Assembly (NCBI GenBank): GCA_015852425.1
Contig: JAAAIG010000698.1
Location: forward strand, 1-13,566
Length of the DNA: 13,566 nt
Direction: 5' to 3'
Origin: Gryganskiella cystojenkinii
Taxonomy: Eukaryota > Mortierellomycota > Mortierellomycetes > Mortierellales > Mortierellaceae
Below, one piece after another: positions 1 to 9,100 of the stretch. The notes below the pieces were generated by a model that saw only the letters and a list, made by a program, of their open reading frames with translations, had not been told where the DNA came from and made no database searches. Made by a program: the position numbers and the translations under genes. How positions within the stretch are numbered: the stretch's first letter is position 1; every line of letters begins with the position of its first letter.

Positions 1-5
1 TGTTA

Positions 6-17
6 GGGGGGGGGGGG
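6..17. repeat. Poly-G homopolymer run (G12)
   Basis: Twelve consecutive G residues are followed by TGG. Such a run can adopt a quadruplex-like structure and is also error-prone in sequencing, so its exact length should not be trusted. It directly precedes the tandem array. Confidence 0.9.
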
Positions 18-25
18 TGGCTATC

Positions 26-271
26 CCAATAATGAGAACAGCTTTCATTTAAGCTGTGCCACACCATGGGGAAACTACCAGCAGCTGCCATCCAACCAAT
101 AATGGTGCCACGCCATGGGGAAACTACCAGCAGCTGCCATCCAGCCAATAATGGTGCCGCCACGCCATGGGGAAAGTACCAGCAGCTGCCATCCAGCCAA
201 TAATGAGAACAGCTTTCATTTAAGCTGTGCCGCACCATGGGGAAACTACCAGCAGCTGCCATCTCACCAAT
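26..271 (+). repeat. Tandem array of four CCAAT-headed units
   Basis: Four head-to-tail units start at 26, 96, 145 and 197 and measure 70, 49, 52 and 70 bp; a fifth CCAAT begins at 267. Each unit opens with CCAATAATG and carries CCATGGGGAAA followed by TACCAGCAGCTGCCATC. Units 1 and 4 contain an extra 21 bp holding a perfect 7-bp inverted repeat (ACAGCTT, loop TCATTT, AAGCTGT). Units 2 and 3 lack it, giving the order long-short-short-long. Unit lengths are not multiples of three, so the array is not a coding repeat. CCAAT is the core bound by the fungal Hap2/3/5 (HapB/C/E) complex; a promoter role for the RNase T2 gene downstream is inferred from position only. Confidence 0.9.
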
Positions 272-358
272 AGTACTTCTCGTTCTGCAGCAACCTCGCC
301 ATGTCAGCTGCGTTTTATCATAGAAGGCGTGATTGTCAGGAAAACAATAAAAATTTAG

Positions 359-365
359 TATATAA
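359..365 (+). promoter_or_regulatory. TATA box (TATATAA), probable RNase T2 promoter
   Basis: TATATAA lies 156 bp upstream of the chosen RNase T2 start codon. It is followed by a CT-rich stretch (about 387-405), a common context for fungal transcription start sites. Transcription beginning downstream of it would exclude the ATG at 301 and make 461 and 515 the first two ATGs of the mRNA. Confidence 0.5.
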
Positions 366-514
366 CAACAGCTCCAATACCTTACTTTTGTCTTTTCTCT
401 CTACACAAATCTCCGCGAAAGCCATCCGTCCAACACATTCCTCCTTTTTACATCTTTCCAATGGCCTACTCCAACATTTTTCAGTATCTTCCTCCGACAA
501 CCAACAAAGAAAAT

Positions 515-1458
515 ATGAAGTTCATCATCATTGCGGCTTTAATTGCCCTGTCTGTGCTCCCTGTCATCTCGGCAGCACCCTTAGGCGTTTCTGCTATCTC
601 GCGTCGAAATGACACCTGTCCACTCGATGTACTCTCTTGTTCGTGGAGCCCCGGTCAAGTGGACCGCTGCTGCTCTCCTGAGTACGGTTTAATGGTCCTC
701 GTGCAGCAATGGGACACTACTCTGCTTCCTAGAAACGAGTTCACTCTGCATGGCTTGTGGCCTGACACTTGCGACGGAAATCCAGTGCCTATAGACTCGA
801 AGAGGCCCATGCAACAGGATACTTCCAAGTGTCCCGACAGCGAACCTGTTCAAGGATGCGATGATGACCGCGTCTACTTTGTAAGCATTTTTGGTTCAGT
901 GAAATGCTATCGATTTTTCTCACCTGTGTATTACTCATAAGAGATTAATTTTAATCCGGATAGGATGTCGAGGACCGCCTTGAGCGTTACCTTAACAAGA
1001 TAGATAAGACAGATGGGTTCATGGATCAGATGAAAAAATACTGGCCTTCGAACAAAAAAGACAACAACTGCTTCTGGTCTCATGAATGGATCAAGCATGG
1101 TACCTGTGTCTCCACCCTTGACCCGTCTTGTCAATCAAACCCTGTCGAAGACCAGGACGTATATGACTATTTTAGCAAGGTTCTTGAGCTTCGATCTCAG
1201 TATGATCTTTACAGAGCGCTAGCGGCGAAGAAGATCTTTCCAAGTCAATCCAGGAGGTTTAAGACTGCTGCTATTCGCGCTGCGATCAAGGAACAATTCG
1301 ACGTCGAACCGGGCCTTTATTGCAAGAACGGAAACTTGGAAGATATTCGGTTGTACTTCGAGATTAAGAACAGAGATCAGTATGAACTAGTGCAGCCGAC
1401 GACGGATAATTGGATGGGAAATTGTCCAACGACCGTCTCTTTCCCACCCAAAGACTAG
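515..1458 (+). CDS. Secreted ribonuclease T2, two exons (515-880, 964-1458)
   Basis: RNase T2 endoribonucleases cut single-stranded RNA through a 2',3'-cyclic phosphate intermediate and act outside the cell or in the vacuole. The spliced product is 286 aa, a usual length for fungal members. Residues 1-20 form a signal peptide (MKFIIIAALI onward, ending VISA). A dibasic RR at 30-31 suggests a Kex2-cut propeptide, with an N-glycosylation sequon at 32-34. Conserved active-site motif 1 is FTLHGLWPD (76-84, catalytic His79); motif 2 is SHEWIKHGTC (161-170, with His162, Glu163 and His167). Many Cys residues fit the family's disulfides. The intron 881-963 has GTAAGC and TAG ends and is phase 0; without it the frame stops shortly after 880. 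Start 515 was chosen because the signal peptide then begins at Met1 and -3 is A. An in-frame ATG at 461 would add 18 residues ahead of the signal peptide. Confidence 0.93.
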
Positions 1459-1459
1459 T

Positions 1460-1465
1460 AATAAA
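1460..1465 (+). terminator. AATAAA poly(A) signal of RNase T2
   Basis: A canonical AATAAA begins two bases after the TAG stop codon and is followed by a T-rich stretch (1471-1480). It is close to the stop, so the 3' UTR would be very short if this signal is the one used. Confidence 0.5.
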
Positions 1466-1503
1466 GTAAACATTTTTTTCTAAGCAGACAAAGAGGCGGA
1501 CAG

Positions 1504-1572
1504 AAATGTTTTGTTTCTCGAGGAAAAACCGGAAACATTTTACTCGAGGAAATACTTTTTTTCTAGAGGAAA
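1504..1572 (+). repeat. Inverted repeat plus three CTCGAGGAAA-type boxes
   Basis: AAATGTTT (1504-1511) and AAACATTT (1533-1540) are perfect complements. Inside them GTTT and AAAC can extend the stem around a CTCGAGGAA loop. The decamer CTCGAGGAAA occurs at 1517-1526 and 1543-1552, and a one-base variant CTAGAGGAAA at 1563-1572. It lies just beyond the RNase T2 poly(A) signal, so a role in 3'-end formation is possible but unproven. Confidence 0.55.
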
Positions 1573-1959
1573 CGCGGGAACTACGGTGTGAAATGAACGC
1601 GTGTAAGAGAGTGTAAGAAAAATGAGTTGCGAAAGAAGATCCCAGGTGCTGGTCATTTCCCACAAACGTAAGAACTCGGTAGAAAAAAAAAAAAAAATCG
1701 GTCAGTTCACCCTCAAAAATTTACCGACAATTCCACAGGCGACTTTTGGTTCTCATTTTTTTGTCAGATTTTTTTTTTGGGATTCCAGAAAAAAGTTGTA
1801 CATACAAGCCATTGATCTGCCAGTTTGGTGTCGTCCAAAAGAGATTTTTCGTTCGTGATCAAAGATTGTTATTTCGAACACGTGAGCTCGTTCTTTTTGG
1901 CGTTATCGTAGTTGATCAGTTACAAATGCCTGGAGTTTAGAGTGGTCATCGTTGCTTTG
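1573..1959. other. Intergenic spacer, no gene seen
   Basis: This is AT-rich sequence between the RNase T2 3' flank and the LTR. It contains a 15-A run (1683-1697), several T runs and a CACGTG hexamer at 1879-1884. The open frames here are short, overlap each other, lack any recognisable motif and have low-complexity Phe/Lys composition, so I call none of them. Confidence 0.6.
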
Positions 1960-1964
1960 GTGAA
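1960..1964. repeat. Left target-site duplication (GTGAA)
   Basis: This is a 5-bp direct repeat identical to 2194-2198, flanking the TG...CA element. Five bp is the usual duplication length for LTR retrotransposon integrases. Confidence 0.75.
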
Positions 1965-2193
1965 TGTTGTGGGCCACGTAATTGACACGACCTTGTACGG
2001 GCAATTGTGTGTTTATTTTTTATTTGACGAAGTTAATATGTGACAGACGGGCAAGTAGAGAGCGACAGCAGCATAATCGTTTGTCGCTCACTGGAGCTCG
2101 CAGGGCTCGCACAAATAGAGCAACTCTTTTTCTCGTTACTTATTTTCCTTTGAAAATCATCCTTCCTGCGTCCTTCATAACCAGGACGCAACA
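1965..2193. mobile_element. Solo LTR of an LTR retrotransposon, 229 bp
   Basis: The element starts TGTTG and ends CAACA, giving 5-bp inverted ends with the canonical TG...CA. It is flanked by a perfect 5-bp direct repeat, GTGAA at 1960-1964 and at 2194-2198, as expected of a target-site duplication. Two hairpins lie inside: an 8-bp stem (2060-2067 with 2082-2089) and a 7-bp stem near the 3' end (2167-2173 with 2184-2190). No primer-binding site follows the right end and no gag/pol sequence is present, so this is a single LTR left by recombination between two LTRs. Family (Ty3 or Ty1 type) cannot be assigned, and the strand is unknown because the polarity signals are weak. Confidence 0.8.
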
Positions 2194-2198
2194 GTGAA
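2194..2198. repeat. Right target-site duplication (GTGAA)
   Basis: This is the partner of 1960-1964. It directly follows the CA end of the LTR, where a full element would instead show a tRNA primer-binding site. Confidence 0.75.
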
Positions 2199-3135
2199 TA
2201 TCGTAGAGGTCGATTGGCATGGCGCGCCCAGAGACACTTGGAAAATGGTGAAAACTGGAATAAAGAACCGCTCCCTAGTCCGAACACTCGCTATAAAAGC
2301 GGGTACATTGCTTTCTTATCCAAACACCCGTTTGGGAGCGGGTACGTTGCCTTTGGCCGTGGCGAGAACATCCTCATTCTACGGCTCCTTAGCCTGGTGA
2401 GCCTCGACTTTGGTTCTAGGCTGTGGCGAGGAGACTCTGCCTGCACCTGTAAGGCATCTGATGAGCGACAGTGAGCATTTCCGGAATCAAAGGGCCTCTG
2501 GACAGTGGCTGAAAGTCCGTATTCGCACGGATGAGGCAGCGGCTACTTATCCCGCCCTAACAGACACGGATAGAAGCATAAACAATAAACAAATGAATCG
2601 CTTGAAAACTGTCAGAGTAAGAGTAAGAGAGTGAGAGACGCGCGGAGAGGAACAAAACCGCAGATTCAAACACGCGGTGCGTTTTTTTTTACGTTTTTGG
2701 ACATCAGTCGTCAATACATGACTGACTGCGCCCATTCTGACCAATTTTTCAGCTGGCAGCGCCAGTTCTGAGGCTCTGACGCCAGGCAAAAAAGGTATAT
2801 GTCATCATGCACTTTGAATTGGGACACGTCAGCTACCTCTCTTGCAATAAAGTGAATCAGGTCCGTGTCTTGTTCCTACTTCTTCTCTTCCCCCCTCCCT
2901 CGCAAGCAGCACAAGAAGAATTATTCCAAGGAGACTTAAATGTCGACATGCAGGGGAACGCAACTTACAAGTCATAACGATCACTCTTACACTATTAATC
3001 TTTCATTCTTTTTTAATTGACTATTTACAAAAAACACACAAAATTGATAACCAAATAAAGCAAATGTGAACTAGGCCCATTAACCCATTTTTCCCCCGCC
3101 ATTGCTTTCTCTCCGTCGCGCTTTTTTTTTTTTTT
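2199..3135. other. Intergenic spacer with local repeats and hairpins, no gene called
   Basis: No open frame in this 0.9 kb carries a recognisable domain. Positions 2286-2350 hold two short hairpins (ACTCGCT with AGCGGGT; CCAAAC with GTTTGG) and a 14-bp direct repeat, AGCGGGTAC(A/G)TTGC, at 2298-2311 and 2337-2350. There is a GGCGCGCC palindrome near 2220 and a purine-rich AGAGTAAGAGTAAGAGAG stretch near 2615-2633. AATAAA hexamers occur on the + strand near 2583, 2845 and 3053. The right end must contain the TOR 3' UTR. I saw no AATAAA on the minus strand in the 330 nt past the TOR stop. Confidence 0.55.
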
Positions 3136-3137
3136 TT
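3122..3137. repeat. T16 run (A16 on the TOR strand) abutting the TOR stop codon
   Basis: Sixteen consecutive T residues read as A16 on the minus strand, and the distal TAA of TOR (3136-3138) runs straight into it. Homopolymers of this length are error-prone and mark a stretch where read quality should be checked. Confidence 0.9.
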
Positions 3138-6100
3138 ACCAAAAATCACACCATCCAACCCAGCTTTGACAAAAGTTTTCTTACGAGGTCGCTTGCAAGA
3201 TCAACTTCTCGACTTGAGACGGCACATCCAAGGGTCGATCGGGCTTGAAATCCCTGCCGGTCAACTTGTTGGTCACACGGTTGATAATAGTCACGGCACG
3301 TTGATTCTGTTGCTCGGGTTGGTTTTCCACTATAAGCGACGACAATGACATAAAGAAAAAAAAATACAAACATCAGTACAGCTGAATTAGTATCGGTCAT
3401 ATAAGAGGAAGGAGGAGCACGTTGAAAGAAAAACAAACAAAAACAATGATGAGTCAAACTACGTACTCTTCAAATTGTCCCGAATAAGTTCCCGTTCACT
3501 TGGCAAAGCCCTGCGGAGATTACGTGCCTGCTCATCCATCGCGGTCTCGTTCACGTTCGTTGCCTGATTACCACCCGGACCATTCTCCAAGGCTAGAACG
3601 AAACGGGAACAAAAAATAAAATAAAAAAATTACACGGTTAGAATCTCAAGCATGCTCCAACAAAAGAGATATAAGAGATTAATAAAACATCAGGGACAAA
3701 AAAAACAAAAGAAAAAATAAACTCACGTTGACGGGGACTAGTGGTCAAGATTCTCCAGTTGATCAACGGATCATAGACAAAGGCCTCCAAGACTGCCATC
3801 AAGCTCTCCTTGTTTTCGCGCAGGACCCGCATGACATTTTCACTCGTGTTCCTAAAGTTACCCTCGATTCCGCTGACCTCCATGGCGTTTGTCAACATGC
3901 GCGTGAGTCGGAACGGAATCTGTTCTGGGAATTTCTCACGATGCATGGCCACCTAGAACATAAAACGAAAAACAAACAAACCAAGTAAACAAACCATAGT
4001 TAGACAAACATCGCTCGTACAAAAAAAACGACAACAAATACAGTCCGCGTGCTCTTGACAATCCTCCCAAACAAAACAATAAAGCTATTCAACGCTTACC
4101 TCGAAACAGTCACCGAAATCGATATGCACAATCTTGCCCGAGTTACGGTCCAACATCAAGTTCGAGGGGTGACGATCGCCCAGACCAAGAATATACCCAA
4201 CCATCGACATCACTGCCAGCGATCTCGTATAATTCGTCCGACGATCCAACCAGGCTTCCGAATTGCGAGATTTCAACCACAAAACCTTGTACAAATCCTG
4301 ACCGCCCGTGTTGTTCAGAGCATATTCAAAGACCTCGACCTTTTGCATTAACGTCAGGTTATCATAATCGGGCGCCATTTGCAACATGATCCGGTGTTCA
4401 ATATTCAATAGGATCTTGCGCGACTCTCGGAAATCTCGGATCAACGTGTGCAGTGTATCCGTGTCCGGTAGCCAACCGATCAGACCCGAGTTCGGTGACA
4501 GAGGGATCACAGGGTACCGTTGAATACCCAGGTACCGTTTGAAGGTTTCTGGGTCAATCGAGAGTAAAGTGTTGACAAGTCCAAAGAGTTGCATCACACG
4601 TTCGTCTTGACGGAGATCCTCGTGTCCCTTCAACAGATATTGGTAATCACGCCCATCACTACCCTTGACGGTCAATCGACGAGGACGTTGTTTTGAGGTC
4701 ATGACGGTGAGGGTCGGGACAAAGGATGAGATCTTGACAATAGGCTCACCACTCTTGTAGGTTCCTGGGATCGCCAACTCGAGATCGCGAGCTCCCTGCA
4801 ACTGCGGTGAGACGTAGGGCAGATCCAAGGTGCTAAGCTGAGGAAGTTGTTTCGCGATGCGTCGGAAGACCTGATAGTAGATATCCCAGGCTTGGTTCAA
4901 GTCGTTGATATCCTGGCTCTGACCATACCGGATACAGCACTCCTGAGCTTCCTTCAAATCCCGTCCAAATGCCTGGTTGAAAGAAATCTCCCGCAAGGTC
5001 TCGGGTCCCTATCGAATAGAAAAAAAAAGAGCAATTAGCATAGGGCGACATATTTTCAGACTTGTAGAGGGTACCTTCAAGTTTGCAGCGTTTCTTTTCT
5101 TACTCTCTGGAGCATCAAATGAAGTGGCTCGAGTTGAGCCAGCATGCCATTGATATTCCGGTCTCCGAAATAAAGCCTCGAAGCCTCCTCAAGTCCCTCG
5201 TGCCACATCTCGTGCCACAGGATCGCAACACGGATCAGTTCCTGACTGACCAAAAGTGCCTGCTCGACCAACAAGGGGCTGTGCACCCGCATCTTCTCCA
5301 TGATTGCCAACGCAGCATTCTTTCTCAGCGCACTGGGCGATTTCGAGGCCACAGTCAACGAGTAAACCAGGGCCTGAGGATGCTCCTTTCCGACATCTGC
5401 CAAGAGCTGATGAATCAACCGGTGAACATTCGGGCTCGGTGCGTGAATACGTGCAATCAACTGAGGAATAACCTGCAACCAGGTATCAATGCTCACAGTC
5501 GAGAATCCATCACTCAAGGCGACACTGACATCGGCCCGATGACCAAACTTGAACCACAGCGTCAACAATCGCAGGGTATCTTGAAGCGAGTTCCCTGCCG
5601 AGAGCGCAATAGACTTGAAGAAACCCATGACGGAGGGGATCACATACTGAAGGCCTGGGTCCCGGCCCGCATGGTTTGGTGGGGGGTTCTTCTCGTAGAA
5701 TGTGATGACTTCAAAGTTCGCCAGAGCCCAGGTATGCCAAGCTTTGTACCAGTTCTTGTCCAGATGGGTCGCATAGAGATACGGTGTCAAGATATCCTCG
5801 ATCGAATCATGGGTCCATCCGTCCTGAAGTGCAAACTGCCATTCTCCTTGCTTGAGGTAACAACGCGCCAGCAACCTTGAGTAATCAACTACATTGCCGC
5901 TTAGATGGTTCGCCCCTGTCATTGCAATACCGACATCCTCAACCGTACCGAGGCCAAGATCCGAGGCAAGACGTTCCGTAAACTGACGCAGACAATCAAA
6001 CGTCTGTTCCCGAACCCCCGTCGCCCACATATACTTGAGTTTCGCGTACACGATCTGAGGCGGCGTCACCTGCGTCATGGCCGTGAAACTCATATCCGCC

Positions 6101-9100
6101 GTCTCTGGTCCCATCAACGTCAACATGGTGTTCTCGGCCAACTTCAGTCGACCACTCTTACGGCACAGGTTGATAAATTTGATCCGCATCTCCATGTCCT
6201 GTGCAGGCGAGATCACAATTGCGTGGACCTTGATGACCTTTTGCCAAACCTCGACGTTTCTCTGGCAGCCCTTCAGACGTTTCATCCAGGTCCGACGGAT
6301 AGTCGCCTGTCGATCCGGTTGATCATGGTACTGTTTGTACGTGATAATCTCCTCCAACTCGGCCATCATCTGGACTCGGACCACTGTCGCGTACGCTCGG
6401 TTATAACTTTCTCCGACCAAAGCAGTCAACTCGGTATCGAGCATACTACGCGTCTTTTCAATATATTTCTCCGCTTGAGGAAACTGGTTCCGGTGTAGGG
6501 CTAGGATAGCCTTGAAGAACGCCCGGTCAGAGTTATCCTGCATCGCTGAAATGTACTCGTCCAGAAGCTCCCATTGACCAAGACCCCAAGCTGCCGCCGC
6601 AGCAAACGAAGCCATCTTGCGACGGATATTAATCGGTGCGTTCCCCCATTTGACTTGGGCTAACGACGACAGAGCATCCCATTCACCGAGGGCATGCAAG
6701 CACTTCATCCTACGAATCGTCAAATTCAGATCGTTCGGGTTCTCAATCTGTTTCCGTTCATAGGCCGCAAGGGCGTCCTCCCATCGTTGCAGACGTTCGT
6801 ACCAGGCCTCCTTGAGCTCAAAGTCGTGATGCAACTGAGCGTGGGTCAAGATACCCGCAGCGGCATCGGGTTGTTGCAGGTGGTTGTTGATCCCGATGAG
6901 GTCCTCGATCGCGTTTGTGGAGGGCTCGGTCAAGAATTCGAGTTCCTTGTAATGAAGGGCCTTGGCATAAGCGTGACTCTTGGCCGCGTACTCGCCCAAA
7001 GTACGAATGTCGATTGGCAGGGGCTTATCGTCATGTTCCATAAACTCGGCCAGGTTCAACAGAATCTGGATAATTTCGGGAGAAATGTTGTTCGCCACTA
7101 ATGCTGTCTCCAAAGCTCTTGCAAGTTCAGCCTAATCACAATTTTTTTAAAAAAAAATGATATCTTGTTATTAGTAGGTAAGATCTTATCAAACACATAA
7201 CATTTGAGGAAACAGATAGTTTACAGCGCAACTTACCTGGTACTGTTCAAAAAGTTCGCTCCAGCAAGAAACAAACGCGGCGTTGAACAACTCTCGTGCC
7301 AGAGGGTAATAAGAGTTGGCCATAGCGGCGCAGGCACGAAGAGCATGTGACGGTGACTCCTTCAGCATCTCCAAACACAATCGTCTGATCCAGTCGGCCC
7401 AATCATCCTTAGTCGAACGCGGTTGCGTGTCCCAGGCACGTCGCAGCGCAGCCTGAGTCACGGGTAACTTCCGGAATCCAGAATCTGCTTGCGGGACATC
7501 GGCCATGGTTGCATAGCGATCATCGCCCAATCCTGGCAAATCAGAGGGCAAAGGCTCTTTTCTTAACAATCTTGAAACCAGGTTGTCATAGTTGTGATGC
7601 GTAATTCTGGACCTGTTCAAAACCTATATAAGTTTAAATAAGGTAAAAACAATATGAGGAGTTGGTAACGTTTTCATCGCACGAAATCTGATAGTCTCGA
7701 GTTTCCAAAAAAAAACATAAAAAGAAACGAACCTTTCTGATCATGGGGATAAAGTTGACATAATCCTGCCCCAACTGAAGAACCAAAGCGCACAGGGCAT
7801 CCAAAGTCGCCATGCGAAGTTCGGGTCCAGGGAGGGCCAAGATACGTGCAAACGGGTGGATGATCCTAGAGGCGAAATCCGAAAAGTTGACCTTCCTGGA
7901 AAGCGTTCCTATCGTGTTTATAGCGGCGCGGCGCAAAGGCATGGGCGCATCGGGTTTTTCAAACGTCTTGACCAGGACCGGGATCACCAGATGCATATAT
8001 TCCTCAATGTTGGATCCAAACTTGACAAACGCCTGCAGGACACGATGGGATGCATCATGCTTCTCAGTCATGTCCGTATCAAACACCGCCAGGAACGACT
8101 GCAACAGATTGGGCAAATAGGCCTTGAACTCTCCATCCAACGCAACGGCGATACTTTCGACCAGTCCGATGATGCGGACTTGCAATCCAGTATGGTTCCA
8201 GTTGTCCTTGATCAGCTGCAAGAGTTCTGGGAGATAGGGTCGAATGTGAAGTTTAACAATCAAGACCAAAAAGCCCATCTTTTCGAAATAGAAATCCAGA
8301 TTCAGCAGTGTTCCTGACTGCATGGTGCTGAGGTACACTGGCATGATCTAAAAAATAGCGGTATATTGATAGCGAGAAAGACACAAAAAAGCAGAATCTC
8401 AGTGTCTCGAACACAAACTCGAAAAAAAACGACTCGTTAAAGCGCACTCCTTGAATGATGATGAGGCTTCTTTACCTGCGGCAAGAACGGGACCATCTTT
8501 AGCTGCAAGGTTTTGAAAATCTCCAAAATTGCCTGCGTTGCGGGTTCGTACTGTTGGCTCAGTGAGGGGTCCTTCAAGATCTTGAGTAAGGCATTGATGA
8601 CGACTGTGGGATAGTAATCCTCAGACGAAGGTCCAAGTCCCGCCATCAACAGCGAAACGTCCGAGCTCTGGGTTTTGTCGGGTTGGTTGTCATCCACTGA
8701 TTCGATCACCATTTGCTAAAAGATAACCAATAAACGTTCTGTTAGCATGCATGTATCTGGCGATACTCCACATGTCCACTTGCGCAACGTATAGGTGCAT
8801 AAACAGAAGCCGATAATACCTTGTGTCGGTATGGATCCAAGGCTCCGAGGATCCCGAGCAACTTGATCGTCTCTCTACGAATCATGGGTGATTGCTCCGT
8901 TTTCAGAATGTTCATCAACGTGTCCAAGAGTCCAGGGTACTTGATATATGGGTCAATGACATATCCCGTATTACTTGAGAGTTGTCCCAAAGTCTTCAAA
9001 GCTGCACTTCGTTTTGTCGAAGAACTCTGATCCTGTAATGTGTCGATAATCAGAGGCATCAGCTGATCCATGAATGGCAAAAGATCTTCGCCACCAACCC

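Noticed and set aside
3..8. Telomeric TTAGGG repeat at the left edge
   Set aside because: Only one copy is present and it merges into a G run; there is no repeated telomere unit.
26..271. CRISPR-like array
   Set aside because: Units are contiguous with no unique spacers between constant repeats, and the genome is eukaryotic.
301..612. 103-codon open frame on the + strand ahead of RNase T2
   Set aside because: It overlaps the signal-peptide exon in another frame, has no recognisable motif, and its ATG lies upstream of the TATA box at 359.
2455..2515. Box C/D snoRNA (TGATGA near 2460, CTGA near 2509)
   Set aside because: The flanks cannot form a terminal stem and no clear guide or D'/C' boxes are visible.
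3181..3183. Genome-wide reassignment of TAA to a sense codon
   Set aside because: TAA occurs nowhere else inside the 2355 other TOR codons, and TOR itself ends at a TAA.
5083..6498. Long + strand open frames (265 and 197 codons) within the TOR locus
   Set aside because: They are antisense shadows of TOR exon 13, with Arg/His/Gln-rich composition and no domain. The minus-strand frame is unmistakably TOR FAT/FRB.
7856..8317. 153-codon + strand open frame
   Set aside because: It is an antisense shadow of TOR exon 11 (HEAT repeats), with no independent support.
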